This document shows positions 14,649 to 23,859 of a DNA stretch of 64,000 bases, one piece after another. The translations under genes and the position numbers were made by a program. Numbering within the stretch: position 1 is the first letter of the stretch; every line of letters begins with the position of its first letter. Source of the DNA: Muricauda sp. MAR_2010_75. GTDB lineage: Bacteria > Bacteroidota > Bacteroidia > Flavobacteriales > Flavobacteriaceae. The notes beneath the pieces are model-generated. The model ran no database searches and had not been told where the DNA came from. It saw only the letters and a list, made by a program, of their open reading frames with translations. Location of the stretch: NCBI RefSeq assembly GCF_000745185.1, contig NZ_JQNJ01000001.1, positions 829,501 to 893,500 of the forward strand, written 5' to 3'.

Positions 14649-17600
14649 TATGTCGTCTCTTCTAAAACTTTTGAAGTTTCTTCCTCAGATTCTTCATGGC
14701 TTATGTGCCCATTAAGGCTGTTTCCACTTTCCTCGAGCATCTGTTGTTCTTCGTGCTGTTCCCTGATGGCGCGTTCCACTTCTTCATGGGATACTTTTTC
14801 TCCGGTCCATAATCTTTTGGCCCACACTTTAACATTGTTCCCAAAAGAAAGAAAGAGCGGCAGCATTAAAAGGGTAAGTATAGTGGCAAATCCTATTCCA
14901 TAAGCAATGGAAATGGCCATGGGCTTTAAGAATTGCGCCTGTCTACTTTTCTCCAGTAAGAGGGGCGCCAAGCCCGCTATGGTTGTAATGGATGTTAAAA
15001 ATATCGCTCTAAATCGGGATTTTCCGGCTTCGTAGAGTGCTTCATCAAACTTTAGCCCATTACGTAAATTGATATTGAATTTCCCTATTAAAACCAGACC
15101 GTCATTTACCATAATCCCTATGAGGGCTATAATACCCAGCATGGAAAGAATATTGATGGGGAATCCGTGTATCCAATGTCCCCAGGCCACTGCCGTTAAA
15201 CTAAATGGCACCAAAAGTAGGAGCAGCAATGGCTGACTAAAACTTCTAAAGGTAAAAGCAATGGTGATGAAAATAAGGAACAGCACGGTCAATCCCACAA
15301 ATCTCAGGGAGTTTATGAATTTGTTCGCTTCCCTATTCTGACCTTCATAAGATGGGGTAATGGTAGGATATTTTGATAAAATATCGGGCATTACCTCACT
15401 CCGTATCCAGCCCATGGCATCTGTTCCGCTGGTGGTCTCCGGGTCGGTCAAATCAGCGGACACCTGAATTTCACGTTGGCCATCCAAGTGGTTTATGGCC
15501 ACATCGCCCCGTTCAATGGAATAGGTGGCGATTTCCTTTAATGGAATTCGCTCCCCAGTGGGGGCCAAAATCCGCATTTCATCCAAATCTGTAATGGAGG
15601 AACGGTTTTCACGATCATAACGCACCCAAACCCTGATCTCATCCTGACCACGTTGAAAACGCTGTGCTTGTGCGCCAAAAAATCCTGCCCGCACCTGGTT
15701 CATCACAGAACGAAGGTCCAATCCCAACAAGTAGGCATTTTCCTTTAACTGCAAACGTATTTCCTTGATTCCTGCCGGGTCATTGTCCGTAACGTCTTTT
15801 AAGTTCCCATTGTTGAGCATGGCATTTTTTAATTCCTGCTTTGCTGCCTTTAGCTCGGTTATATTATTACCCAGCAACGACACCGATACGGGAGATCCGC
15901 CAAAATTACCCCCTGAACCATAAATCAAGCTTTCCACACCTACCACAGGCCCCACCAATTCCCTAAGTCGTGTGGTCACCATATCTGCCCTTATTGCATC
16001 CGGGCGTTCCTCACCAGGCAACAAATTGATTTCCAATGTGGCTGCCGATGATCCGGGTCCCAAATTTTTGATCATGTTTTCAAAAAGCTCTTTATCGGTC
16101 TCTTGTAAATACTTATCCGTAAGTTCTTGGTTAACGATATGGGCTTTCTCCTGAATAAGACTAATAATGGAATCGGTAACTTTTTCGTTGGTGCCATTTG
16201 GCATTAGCAATTCAATTGAAATTTGATCACTGGCGATCCTTGGGAAAAATGATGTTCTAATGACTCCACCACCAATGGAGCCCAATGTCAACACCAATGC
16301 CATAAAAAAGAGAGCGAACGTTAAAAATTTGTACTCCAACGCAAATTTTAGTGCTGGACTGTACAATTTATCACGCATCCAAGCCATGAATCTGTCCCCC
16401 ATTTTATTGATTACCCGCAACTTCGCAAAAACTTTGGCTATTCCACTTTTTGGACCCTCTTTCTGTGGATGAAGTGCCTTGGAGTGTGCCAAGTGGGCTG
16501 GGAGAATGATCAACGCCTCTATCAATGAAACCACCAAGGTTAAAATCACAATTACAGAAACCTCACCAAAAAATTCACCAATACGGCCATCCAAAAACAG
16601 GATAACCGAAAAAGCCAAAACTGTGGTAATGATCGCTGAAATAATGGGAGGTATCACCTCCATGGTTCCATCTATAGCAGCACGAACGGGGGGTTTTCCT
16701 TTTTCATAATGCTGATAGATATTCTCGGCTATCACAATTCCATCATCCACCAAAATACCAATGACGATGATCATCCCAAAAAGGGACAGTACGTTTATGG
16801 TAACGTTGAACAAGGGTGCAAATACGAACATTCCCAAAAAAGCAATGGGCAATCCGAATGCAACCCAAAACGCCAGACGTGTATTTAAAAATAGCGAGAG
16901 GAAAATCAGTACCAAAATCATTCCCACAATGGCATTTTCCGTGAGCAATTGGGTACGTTGTGTCAATATTTTGGAACGGTCATCAATGATTTCCAATTGC
17001 ACGTTGGCGTGTTTCTCATTGAAATCCTTCATGTATTCCTTGATTTTCTCGGCAGAGCCGATCAAATCCTCGGTATTGGTACTGGTAACGGTAATATTCA
17101 CCGCCAGATTTTCATTGAAATAGGACGCATTTGGGGTTTCTGAGAAACGATCCCGAATTATGGCCACATCCTTTAACCGGACTGTACGACCAGCAGCGTC
17201 TGCCCGCACCACAATGTTTGAAAGTTCGTCTCCGTAATAGGATCGGTTCTTTGCCCGAATCAGATATTCTTCCGTAACCGTTTTAATATTACCTCCTGTC
17301 ACCAAAATATTGGCATTGGCCACGGCTTGAGCCACTTCGGTAAAGGACAGGTTATAGGCCAACAGACTATTTTCGTCAACAGCGATTTCAATTTCCTCGT
17401 CGGGATAACCCGAGGGTTGAATCTGGGAAATACCATCAATGGCCCTAAGATCATTTTCAATCTGGCGACCAATCTGTTTTAAGGTGGCCAAAGGAACACC
17501 GTTCCCATTTATCGCAAAACTAATGGTTGGGCGTACCGGTTCTTGCTTGGAAACAATCAATGGTTCCATTCCCGTAGGGAAAGTTGGGACCCGATCCACG

Positions 17601-17935
17601 GCATTTTTGACCTCCAAGAGCATAAAATCAATATCCCTTCCTTTTTCAATCTCAACATTGATGGAACCACTGTTTTCCCTAGAAGTGGAGGTGACCCGCT
17701 CCACACCTTGCAATCCTTTTAGGTTATCCTCGATCTTTAAAGTGATACCTTCCTCGATTTCCTGGGGTGATGCTCCGGGATAGGTAATGTTGATCATAAT
17801 ATTTCTGGATTCCGACAGCGGGAAAAAGGAAGATTTTAGGGTCAGGGCACCCACAATACCAAAAACCAAAAATGCTACAACGATAACGTTGACGGCCACA
17901 TGGTATTTAATAAAATAAGAGATTACCTTTTTCAC
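14648..17935 (-). CDS. RND efflux pump, inner-membrane transporter (HAE/AcrB-like)
   Basis: 1095 residues, the usual size. TM1 is at 11-31, followed by the large periplasmic porter domain, a central TM block (about 330-540), a second porter domain and a C-terminal TM block (about 885-1040). The TM4 proton-relay region reads GILVDDGIVIAENIYQH with the paired Asp residues, and TM10-11 has GIMVNDGLVLIGKFN. It lacks the metal-specific motifs of the CusA protein elsewhere in the window and is more like the drug/hydrophobe pumps. It overlaps the adaptor gene by 4 bp (ATGA). The last 60 residues are an acidic cytoplasmic tail. The substrate is unknown. Confidence 0.93.
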   Translation of the reverse strand: MKKVISYFIKYHVAVNVIVVAFLVFGIVGALTLKSSFFPLSESRNIMINITYPGASPQEIEEGITLKIEDNLKGLQGVERVTSTSRENSGSINVEIEKGRDIDFMLLEVKNAVDRVPTFPTGMEPLIVSKQEPVRPTISFAINGNGVPLATLKQIGRQIENDLRAIDGISQIQPSGYPDEEIEIAVDENSLLAYNLSFTEVAQAVANANILVTGGNIKTVTEEYLIRAKNRSYYGDELSNIVVRADAAGRTVRLKDVAIIRDRFSETPNASYFNENLAVNITVTSTNTEDLIGSAEKIKEYMKDFNEKHANVQLEIIDDRSKILTQRTQLLTENAIVGMILVLIFLSLFLNTRLAFWVAFGLPIAFLGMFVFAPLFNVTINVLSLFGMIIVIGILVDDGIVIAENIYQHYEKGKPPVRAAIDGTMEVIPPIISAIITTVLAFSVILFLDGRIGEFFGEVSVIVILTLVVSLIEALIILPAHLAHSKALHPQKEGPKSGIAKVFAKLRVINKMGDRFMAWMRDKLYSPALKFALEYKFLTFALFFMALVLTLGSIGGGVIRTSFFPRIASDQISIELLMPNGTNEKVTDSIISLIQEKAHIVNQELTDKYLQETDKELFENMIKNLGPGSSAATLEINLLPGEERPDAIRADMVTTRLRELVGPVVGVESLIYGSGGNFGGSPVSVSLLGNNITELKAAKQELKNAMLNNGNLKDVTDNDPAGIKEIRLQLKENAYLLGLDLRSVMNQVRAGFFGAQAQRFQRGQDEIRVWVRYDRENRSSITDLDEMRILAPTGERIPLKEIATYSIERGDVAINHLDGQREIQVSADLTDPETTSGTDAMGWIRSEVMPDILSKYPTITPSYEGQNREANKFINSLRFVGLTVLFLIFITIAFTFRSFSQPLLLLLLVPFSLTAVAWGHWIHGFPINILSMLGIIALIGIMVNDGLVLIGKFNINLRNGLKFDEALYEAGKSRFRAIFLTSITTIAGLAPLLLEKSRQAQFLKPMAISIAYGIGFATILTLLMLPLFLSFGNNVKVWAKRLWTGEKVSHEEVERAIREQHEEQQMLEESGNSLNGHISHEESEEETSKVLEETT

Positions 17936-19068
17936 AATTGTGCGCTTTTGGATTCCTTCTCGTCAAACACCTTTACCAACATTCCGGCATAGGCGCCAGA
18001 TATTGGTTTTGCCACAATAACTTCGCCATTGGGAACATTCTTAAGCACTACTCTTTTGTCGGTAAAATAAACTGGGTTAACGTCTATGATATCCAAAATG
18101 GAATCCCGAACCACAAAAATTTGATTGTTATCCAGCAATAGGGAACGATTTATCTCAATGGCATCGGTTTCTTCCTTTGCTTCAAGATTGGCTTCTAGAT
18201 ATTGACCTTCTTTAAGGTTGTCTCCGCGTACCTCAATAAAAACGGTTATGGTCTGGGAATTTTGGTCAACACGGCCATTCACCCGGATTACTTCTCCTGT
18301 ATAGGTTTGGGTTTTGTTCAAATTGAAAAGCTCCACTTTTTTTCCTACACGCAAAAAGTCGCCATAGGTCTTTCCCACTGAAACTTCCAGTTCATATGCC
18401 TCGGTATTGATGAATTCCCCTAATTTTTGGCCCGAACGGATCAGTGTACCCTCGGTGACCAACGCTTCGGTTAAAACGCCATGGAACGGAGCCGTTATGG
18501 TGTATTTTACCAATCGCTGTTCCATGTTCTTTACGTTGTAATAATTGGAAATGACCCCTCTCCCCGTAATGAAGAACTTTTCTTTTTCGGTAGACATTTC
18601 GGGTAGTTCGGGAGTGGTCTTGGCCAGGTCAAAACTGTTCAGATATTCTTGCCATTTGGGATAAATCTCCGGATAGTCCAACCGAAGGTCGGGCATAATG
18701 GAGGTAAGCAAGTTGTACAGACTACTTTTGGCCGATTGTACACTGGCATAGTATTCATTGGCATCAATGCGAATCAAGGTTTGTCCTGCGCTGTATTCTT
18801 GGCCCGTTCTGAACAATTTACTGCCTTGCCTGAAAACGCCTTGTACTTCTGAGTAAAGTTCTACCCTTTTCTTGGCTCTTAAATTACCATTGGCGGGCAC
18901 CATAATGGGAACGGTAGTATTTTGTACGGTATCCACAAAAACGGTTTTTACCACTCTTTGTGATTCTGGCCGCCCCGTATCCTTGCTATTGGCAATAAGC
19001 CCGGCAAAATACAAGGACCCAAATATGATTATGCCGCCCACTACGGCAGAGATGATCAGCTTGCGCAT
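17932..19068 (-). CDS. RND efflux periplasmic adaptor (membrane fusion protein)
   Basis: 378 residues beginning with one membrane anchor (LIISAVVGGIIIFGSLYFAGLIA). The lipoyl/barrel-sandwich halves are recognisable (VPIMVPANGNLRAKKRVELYSEVQG and YTITAPFHGVLTEALVTEGTLIRSGQKLGEF), with a short helical hairpin between them and a beta-barrel with membrane-proximal domain after. It links the pump to the TolC-type channel. First gene of the operon adaptor-pump-TolC-CPXCG. A promoter-like CAAAACTA lies 24 bp upstream. Confidence 0.92.
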   Translation of the reverse strand: MRKLIISAVVGGIIIFGSLYFAGLIANSKDTGRPESQRVVKTVFVDTVQNTTVPIMVPANGNLRAKKRVELYSEVQGVFRQGSKLFRTGQEYSAGQTLIRIDANEYYASVQSAKSSLYNLLTSIMPDLRLDYPEIYPKWQEYLNSFDLAKTTPELPEMSTEKEKFFITGRGVISNYYNVKNMEQRLVKYTITAPFHGVLTEALVTEGTLIRSGQKLGEFINTEAYELEVSVGKTYGDFLRVGKKVELFNLNKTQTYTGEVIRVNGRVDQNSQTITVFIEVRGDNLKEGQYLEANLEAKEETDAIEINRSLLLDNNQIFVVRDSILDIIDVNPVYFTDKRVVLKNVPNGEVIVAKPISGAYAGMLVKVFDEKESKSAQL

Positions 19069-19091
19069 GCGTAGATTTTGAATTAGTGGTA

Positions 19092-19099
19092 CAAAACTA
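19092..19099 (-). promoter_or_regulatory. -7 box (TAGTTTTG on minus strand) for the efflux operon
   Basis: Reverse complement of CAAAACTA matches TANNTTTG, 24 bp upstream of the adaptor gene. The -33 element is not clear. Confidence 0.4.
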
Positions 19100-19146
19100 T
19101 TCCCTAGAGCCTTCTTGAATGGTTAAATATTTCATAATTGTTACCC

Positions 19147-19178
19147 AAAAAAAAAAGGGGATACACGCCTGTATCCCC
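19147..19178 (-). terminator. rho-independent terminator of the LRR gene
   Basis: Read on the minus strand, GGGGATACA and TGTATCCCC form a 9-bp stem with a 4-base loop (19157-19178), followed by a run of ten T (19147-19156). It lies 29 bp after the LRR stop. Confidence 0.9.
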
Positions 19179-19206
19179 AAACCAAACAAACTAAAGTATT
19201 AACTAA

Positions 19207-20094
19207 CTACTCGTTTTCGTTTTCATCTTCGAATTTTGTATCCGCCATGCGTGTACGTTCAAAGTGAATTTCATTGAATCTTGGCTCTAGGGACTTATCG
19301 TCTGAATCGAACACCAAAAATTGATTGGCATTCATGGATTTGAGCCCCGTATATGAATCGAATCTATTATTCTGGATCTGTAGTATCTGCAAGCTTGCCA
19401 ATTGTCCAAATTCGGCAGGAATCTCTCCTCCCAATTGGTTGTTGGCCAATACCAATTCCTTAAGCTTGCCCAAATTCCCAATTTCTTGTGGGATGCTTCC
19501 CTCCAAACTATTTTCAAAGAGACCCAGGGTTTCCAATTTTGTGAGATTTCCGATACTCTTTGGAATAATGCCCTTTAAGTTGTTACTGGACAGATTGAGT
19601 TCCCGCAAATTTTTAAGTTCACCCAAGGATTCTGGTATGGGACCGCTCAAAAAGTTATTGAACATGGAAAAGACCTGCAGCTCTTCAAGTTGTCCAATTC
19701 CATCAGGAATGGAGCCTTTGATTCGGTTCATCTCCAATTGGAGCACTTTTAGGTTCTCCAGCTTAACAATGTCTTTGGGCAATACCCCAGTAATACTATT
19801 GAACGCCAAGTTCAGGTTAGTAAGGTATTTTAGCTTTCCGATACTTTCGGGAAGCACACCTTCTAAATTGTTCATGAACAATTTAAGCCCCACAACATGT
19901 CCATCTTTAACCTCAACGCCTTTCCAGCTATCTACTGGTGCTTCCAAATCCCATGTAGTTTTCCATTTACTCCCATTGGTACTGTTGTACAAATCAATAA
20001 GAGCATTCTTTTCCTTTTGGGAAATTTCCGCATTGGCTGAGACTTGACTAAAGGGGGACATCAAGAATATGAAAAAAATGGCCAATCGAATCAT
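19207..20094 (-). CDS. secreted leucine-rich-repeat protein
   Basis: 295 residues with a signal peptide (MIRLAIFFIFLMSPFSQVSANA). A short N-terminal cap (LIDLYNSTNGSKWKTTWD ... SWKGVEV) like that of plant-type LRR proteins is followed by about eight repeats of 23-24 residues with the pattern LxxLxLxxNxLxGxIPxxIGxL (for example LNLSSNNLKGIIPKSIGNL and LVLANNQLGGEIPAEFGQL). The last 45 residues are charged and end in a D/E/N run (KFEDENENE). There is no visible T9SS sorting domain or anchor. Such secreted LRR proteins usually bind proteins or glycans; the partner is unknown. A CAAATATA box lies at 20156-20163. Confidence 0.88.
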   Translation of the reverse strand: MIRLAIFFIFLMSPFSQVSANAEISQKEKNALIDLYNSTNGSKWKTTWDLEAPVDSWKGVEVKDGHVVGLKLFMNNLEGVLPESIGKLKYLTNLNLAFNSITGVLPKDIVKLENLKVLQLEMNRIKGSIPDGIGQLEELQVFSMFNNFLSGPIPESLGELKNLRELNLSSNNLKGIIPKSIGNLTKLETLGLFENSLEGSIPQEIGNLGKLKELVLANNQLGGEIPAEFGQLASLQILQIQNNRFDSYTGLKSMNANQFLVFDSDDKSLEPRFNEIHFERTRMADTKFEDENENE

Positions 20095-20155
20095 TGAATA
20101 CTTATTTGATGATAAAGAATTTACCTACAAAGTAAGAAGAATACGTAAAAGATTA

Positions 20156-20163
20156 CAAATATA
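20156..20163 (-). promoter_or_regulatory. -7 box (TATATTTG on minus strand) for the LRR gene
   Basis: CAAATATA is the reverse complement of TANNTTTG, 62 bp upstream of the LRR start; the -33 box is not at standard spacing. Confidence 0.35.
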
Positions 20164-20230
20164 ATCGGCGAAAAGTCCGTAAATTGTTGTGAACAAGAGT
20201 AAAAATGTGGTCTAAATTTCCGGTTTAGGG

Positions 20231-22144
20231 TCAATTTAACGATTCCAATTCGTGGGAAAGCTTCTCCCAATCTTCCATCAGGATCTCCAAATTCTTCTTT
20301 TTTCTTTGGTAATTGTCAAAAAAATTGGGTTTGGCTATGGTTTTGTCATAATCCATGAGTAACTCATGGTCTATATCTCCAATCTCTTTTTCCAACTGCG
20401 AAATCTTCTTTTCTACTCCGCTCAGCCTATTTTTTAATGATTTTTGCTTTTTCTGGGTATGGTAATCGCTTTCTTTCTCCTCTACCTGAACTTTTTCTTC
20501 CACCTTCTTTTCTCCTTTCTCAATCTTTCTGAAATCCTCTGCCTTGCGTTGTTCCAGATAAAAATCGATATCCCCCAAATACTCCTTGATATTGCCCTCT
20601 TTAAACTCATACACCCTGTCCGTAAGCCCTTGTAGGAAATCCCGATCGTGAGAGACCAAGATCAAGGTGCCTTCAAAATTTTGGAGGGCCTGTTTTAGTA
20701 CATTCTTGGATTTGATGTCCAAGTGGTTGGTAGGCTCATCCATGATTAGCACATTAAAGGGCTGTAACAACATTTTGGCCAAAGCCAACCGGTTTCGCTC
20801 CCCACCAGACAAGACTTTTACGTACTTATCCACCTCATCTCCCCGGAAGAGAAAAGAACCTAAAATGTCCCTGACCTTACTTCGGTTGCCCTCATTGGCG
20901 GCATCTGTCATGGTGTCCAAAATAGTTTTACTTCCGTCCAGATACTCCGCTTGGTTTTGTGCAAAATAGCCCAATTGTACATTGTGTCCGATTTTCATAT
21001 CACCGGTATGGTCCAATTCACCCACAATAATCTTGGCCAAAGTAGTTTTTCCTTGCCCATTCTGACCGACAAAAGCGGTTTTGCTACCTCGTTCAACCAG
21101 TAAATCAATATCTCGGAGGACTTCATTTTTGCCGTAGCTCTTGGAAAGGTTTTCCAACTCTACCACTACTTTACCTGGATTAACAGAGACTGGAAAGCGA
21201 ACGTTCATGACGCTGTTGTCCTCTTCATCCACTTCAATCCGCTCCATTTTGTCCAACTTTTTAATGAGTGATTGCGCCATACTGGCCTTGCTGGACTTCG
21301 CCCTGAATTTTTCAATGAGCCTTTCGGTCTGTGCAATCTGTTTTTCTTGGTTTTTTTGAGCACTGAGTTGTTGCTCCTTCATTTCCTTCCGCAATTCCAA
21401 AAATTTGGTATACGGTTTTGGGTAATCATAAATTCGGCCCAAGGAAATTTCAATGGTGCGGTTGGTGACATTATCCAGGAACATTTTATCGTGGGAAACG
21501 ATCACCACTGCTCCAGGATAGCTTTTCAGAAACTGTTCCAACCAAATGATGGATTCAATATCCAAGTGGTTGGTGGGCTCATCCAACAGCAATACATCGT
21601 TGTTTTGAAGCAACAATTTGGCCAATTCAATCCGCATACGCCATCCGCCGGAAAACGTATCGGTTAATTTGTTAAAATCCTCGCGTTTAAACCCGAGTCC
21701 CAACAATACTTTTTCCGTATCTCCCTGATAATTGTAGCCGCCTAAAATCTCGTAGTGATGGGTCACATCGTTCAAATCCACCATCAGTTGATGGTACGAA
21801 TCACTTTCATAATCGGTGCGTTCCGCCAAAGCAGTGTTGATTTTCTCCAATTGGGCCTCCAAGGATTGGATTTCAGAAAAAGCTTGGTAGGATTCTTCCA
21901 AAACCGTCCTACCCTGTTCAAAATCAATGTCCTGCTTTAAAAATCCAATTTTTACATCTTTTTCAGTAGCGATGGTCCCTTCATCTGGAGCCATTTCCTT
22001 GGCCAGTAATTTAAGCAGCGTGGATTTCCCGGCTCCATTTTTTCCGATAAGACCTACCCGGTCCCCCCCGTTTAATCGAAACGCGATTTCCTCAAAAAGA
22101 TATTCGCCTCCAAAGGCTACTGAAAGATTATGAATATTTAGCAT
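20231..22144 (-). CDS. ABC-F family ATP-binding protein
   Basis: 637 residues, two ABC ATPase domains on one chain and no membrane segments, as in the Uup/EttA-type ribosome-associated ABC-F proteins. Domain 1 has Walker A GKNGAGKST near residue 36, signature TFSGGWRMR, Walker B LLLDEPTNHLD; domain 2 has GQNGQGKTT, LSGGERNRLAL and LIMDEPTNHLD. The inter-domain linker (about 240-300) is charged and helical, and residues after about 540 form a charged coiled coil (KNRLSGVEKKISQLEKEIGDIDHEL), which is closest to Uup-like members. The expected role is in translation or ribosome rescue; antibiotic protection cannot be excluded. Divergent from the DUF983 gene. Confidence 0.92.
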   Translation of the reverse strand: MLNIHNLSVAFGGEYLFEEIAFRLNGGDRVGLIGKNGAGKSTLLKLLAKEMAPDEGTIATEKDVKIGFLKQDIDFEQGRTVLEESYQAFSEIQSLEAQLEKINTALAERTDYESDSYHQLMVDLNDVTHHYEILGGYNYQGDTEKVLLGLGFKREDFNKLTDTFSGGWRMRIELAKLLLQNNDVLLLDEPTNHLDIESIIWLEQFLKSYPGAVVIVSHDKMFLDNVTNRTIEISLGRIYDYPKPYTKFLELRKEMKEQQLSAQKNQEKQIAQTERLIEKFRAKSSKASMAQSLIKKLDKMERIEVDEEDNSVMNVRFPVSVNPGKVVVELENLSKSYGKNEVLRDIDLLVERGSKTAFVGQNGQGKTTLAKIIVGELDHTGDMKIGHNVQLGYFAQNQAEYLDGSKTILDTMTDAANEGNRSKVRDILGSFLFRGDEVDKYVKVLSGGERNRLALAKMLLQPFNVLIMDEPTNHLDIKSKNVLKQALQNFEGTLILVSHDRDFLQGLTDRVYEFKEGNIKEYLGDIDFYLEQRKAEDFRKIEKGEKKVEEKVQVEEKESDYHTQKKQKSLKNRLSGVEKKISQLEKEIGDIDHELLMDYDKTIAKPNFFDNYQRKKKNLEILMEDWEKLSHELESLN

Positions 22145-22186
22145 TTAAATGTGACTTGAATTACACAGCAAAATTCGGTGAATCCG

Positions 22187-22194
22187 TATTTTTG
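22187..22194 (+). promoter_or_regulatory. -7 box TATTTTTG before the DUF983 gene
   Basis: Exact match to TANNTTTG, 18 bp before the ATG at 22212, giving a very short leader. Confidence 0.45.
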
Positions 22195-22211
22195 CATCAA
22201 AATCGCTGCAA

Positions 22212-22616
22212 ATGTTAAAAAAAGGAACCAAACTGTACAGTATTTTAACAGGAAGTTGTCCCAAATGCCATGAGGAGAGTATGTATGAAAACACCAATCC
22301 TTATGCGCTTTCGCAACTGTTTAAAATGCACGAACGTTGTTCGCACTGTGGCACAAAATATAAGATTGAGCCTTCGTTTTTCTATGGCTCCATGTATGTA
22401 AGCTATGGCGTTGGGATTGCCTTTGCCGTGGCTGCTTTTGTAATTGCCTTTTTGTTCTTGGGAGCGTCACTTCCAGTTACTTTTATTGCCATTGTGGGCA
22501 CTTTGGTTGTTTTTATGCCTGTGATTATCCGGTTTTCACGAAATATTTGGATCAATTTTTTCATCAAATATGATCCAACTGCCGCAAAAAAACATCACCC
22601 TGCAGTTGAAGGTTAA
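22212..22616 (+). CDS. DUF983 membrane protein
   Basis: 134 residues. The N-terminus has two CxxC pairs of a zinc-ribbon type (CPKC at 16-19 and CSHC about 25 residues later), the GSMYVSYG segment, two hydrophobic helices (about 64-88 and 90-110) and the RFSRNIWINFF end that is typical of DUF983. Function is unknown. The last 4 bp overlap the end of the convergent oxidoreductase gene. Confidence 0.88.
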   Translation: MLKKGTKLYSILTGSCPKCHEESMYENTNPYALSQLFKMHERCSHCGTKYKIEPSFFYGSMYVSYGVGIAFAVAAFVIAFLFLGASLPVTFIAIVGTLVVFMPVIIRFSRNIWINFFIKYDPTAAKKHHPAVEG

Positions 22617-23668
22617 TTTTTGTAATATTTCTTTGTAAATCTTTGGATATTGATTACCGGATCAAGTGGAATTTGGCGTTCAAGATAATTGAATAACTGG
22701 GCGGAGGCATAAGGAGCGATAAGCACTCCTCTAGACCCAAATCCATTCAACACATACAGGTTTTTGTACTCTGGATGCTGACCAACCAAAGGTCTCCGGT
22801 CCACCACTGTGGGACGAATACCTGCCACATGGTCCACGATCTCAAAATCACACTTTAAAAAGGTCTTTAGTTTGTCCAAAAGTTCCTTTTTGGCCGCTTC
22901 GGTAGGTTCGTTGGTCTTGTCCTTCCATTTGTAGGTAGCACCAATTCGATAAAGGTCACTGCCCAATGGAATCGTGAAAACTGATGATTTTATCACATTT
23001 TCTTCTTTATAATCCGGTGCCTTAATGGTTAAAAGCTCTCCTTTGGTACCATTTAGCGGCAAATAATTGAAATAAGGGTTGTTTTTAAGCCCATAACCGC
23101 ATGAAAAAACAATTTGCTTGGCTTGTATTGATTTATACGAAATATGTCCCTCCTGATGCTCAAAGCAAGAGAAATCAAAAGATTCTCGCTCCAAAAGTCC
23201 TTTTTTCTGCAAATAATCCGAATAGGATTCCACCAAAGTGGCCGTGTCTATCCTTCCCGTATATTTTACTTCACCAAAACCAAAAGAGCCATCAATACTG
23301 GGGTTTTTATTTTGAATGAGTGTTGTGGACAAGAAATGGTTTAACCCGAGCTTATCGGAAGCTTCAAACCACGCATTTTGTTCTTCTACGGAAGCAAATC
23401 GTCGAAGTACTGGAACTTTGTAGTCCAATTTCTTCCCCAATTTTTGCTCCAAATCAGCATAGAAGGGTTGGGCCAGTTCCATTTGCTCCTTGGCCTTCCA
23501 AGCTAGGGTAAAGCGTTTTAGAATCACTGGGTTGTACAGTCCTCCGGCCACCTGCGAAGCTTGCTGGGAATTATCCGTATTCACTTTAAAGGATTTACCT
23601 TCTTTTTCCAAAACTTCACAAAAAGAGATTCCCGCCAAACCGAGACCTACTACAATGTAATCCAACAT
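22613..23668 (-). CDS. FAD-dependent oxidoreductase (DAO family)
   Basis: 351 residues. The N-terminal dinucleotide motif VVGLGLAGISF binds FAD; the middle domain and the C-terminal block AGIRPTVVDRRPLVGQHPEYKNLYVLNGFGSRGVLIAPYAS match the D-amino-acid/glycine oxidase-like (DAO) family, in which the last part closes over the flavin. It is shorter than MnmC but has the same kind of C-terminus. The likely reaction is oxidation of an amine or amino acid; the substrate is not known. A CAAAATTA box lies 5 bp upstream of the start, so the leader is very short. Confidence 0.88.
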   Translation of the reverse strand: MLDYIVVGLGLAGISFCEVLEKEGKSFKVNTDNSQQASQVAGGLYNPVILKRFTLAWKAKEQMELAQPFYADLEQKLGKKLDYKVPVLRRFASVEEQNAWFEASDKLGLNHFLSTTLIQNKNPSIDGSFGFGEVKYTGRIDTATLVESYSDYLQKKGLLERESFDFSCFEHQEGHISYKSIQAKQIVFSCGYGLKNNPYFNYLPLNGTKGELLTIKAPDYKEENVIKSSVFTIPLGSDLYRIGATYKWKDKTNEPTEAAKKELLDKLKTFLKCDFEIVDHVAGIRPTVVDRRPLVGQHPEYKNLYVLNGFGSRGVLIAPYASAQLFNYLERQIPLDPVINIQRFTKKYYKN

Positions 23669-23672
23669 AGGG

Positions 23673-23680
23673 CAAAATTA
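23673..23680 (-). promoter_or_regulatory. -7 box (TAATTTTG on minus strand) for the FAD oxidoreductase
   Basis: Reverse complement of CAAAATTA matches TANNTTTG, 5 bp upstream of the ATG. No clear -33 box. Confidence 0.35.
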
Positions 23681-23721
23681 GCCATCTTGATCGGGTTTTT
23701 GTGGGCTAGTTGGTTTTTCTT

Positions 23722-23754
23722 GAAACAAAAAACGCCGCACAAAAGTGCGGCGTT
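23722..23754 (-). terminator. terminator of the topA-gldKLMN block
   Basis: A perfect 10-bp stem AACGCCGCAC/GTGCGGCGTT (23731-23740, 23745-23754) with an AAAA loop; on the minus strand it is followed by TTTTGTTTC. It lies about 105 bp after the gldN stop. Confidence 0.85.
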
Positions 23755-23789
23755 AGCTGTATTGAATTGGAAATATTTGTTTGGGGTGT

Positions 23790-23805
23790 CCCGATATCCA
23801 TCGGG
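23790..23805. repeat. CCCGAT-ATCC-ATCGGG palindrome
   Basis: Perfect 6-bp palindrome between gldN and its terminator. CCCGAT...ATCGGG palindromes are, from memory, frequent interspersed elements in flavobacterial intergenic DNA; here it lacks a T run and is not a terminator by itself. Confidence 0.5.
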
Positions 23806-23859
23806 ATTAATTCCGCTTACAACTTTGATACGCCAAAGGGCTTTCAAAGTTGAGCGTCA

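Noticed and set aside
20444..20635. Plus-strand frames opposite the ABC-F coiled coil
   Set aside because: Low-complexity antisense frames (FFLLYLNFFFHLLFSFL) of the charged coiled-coil coding region.
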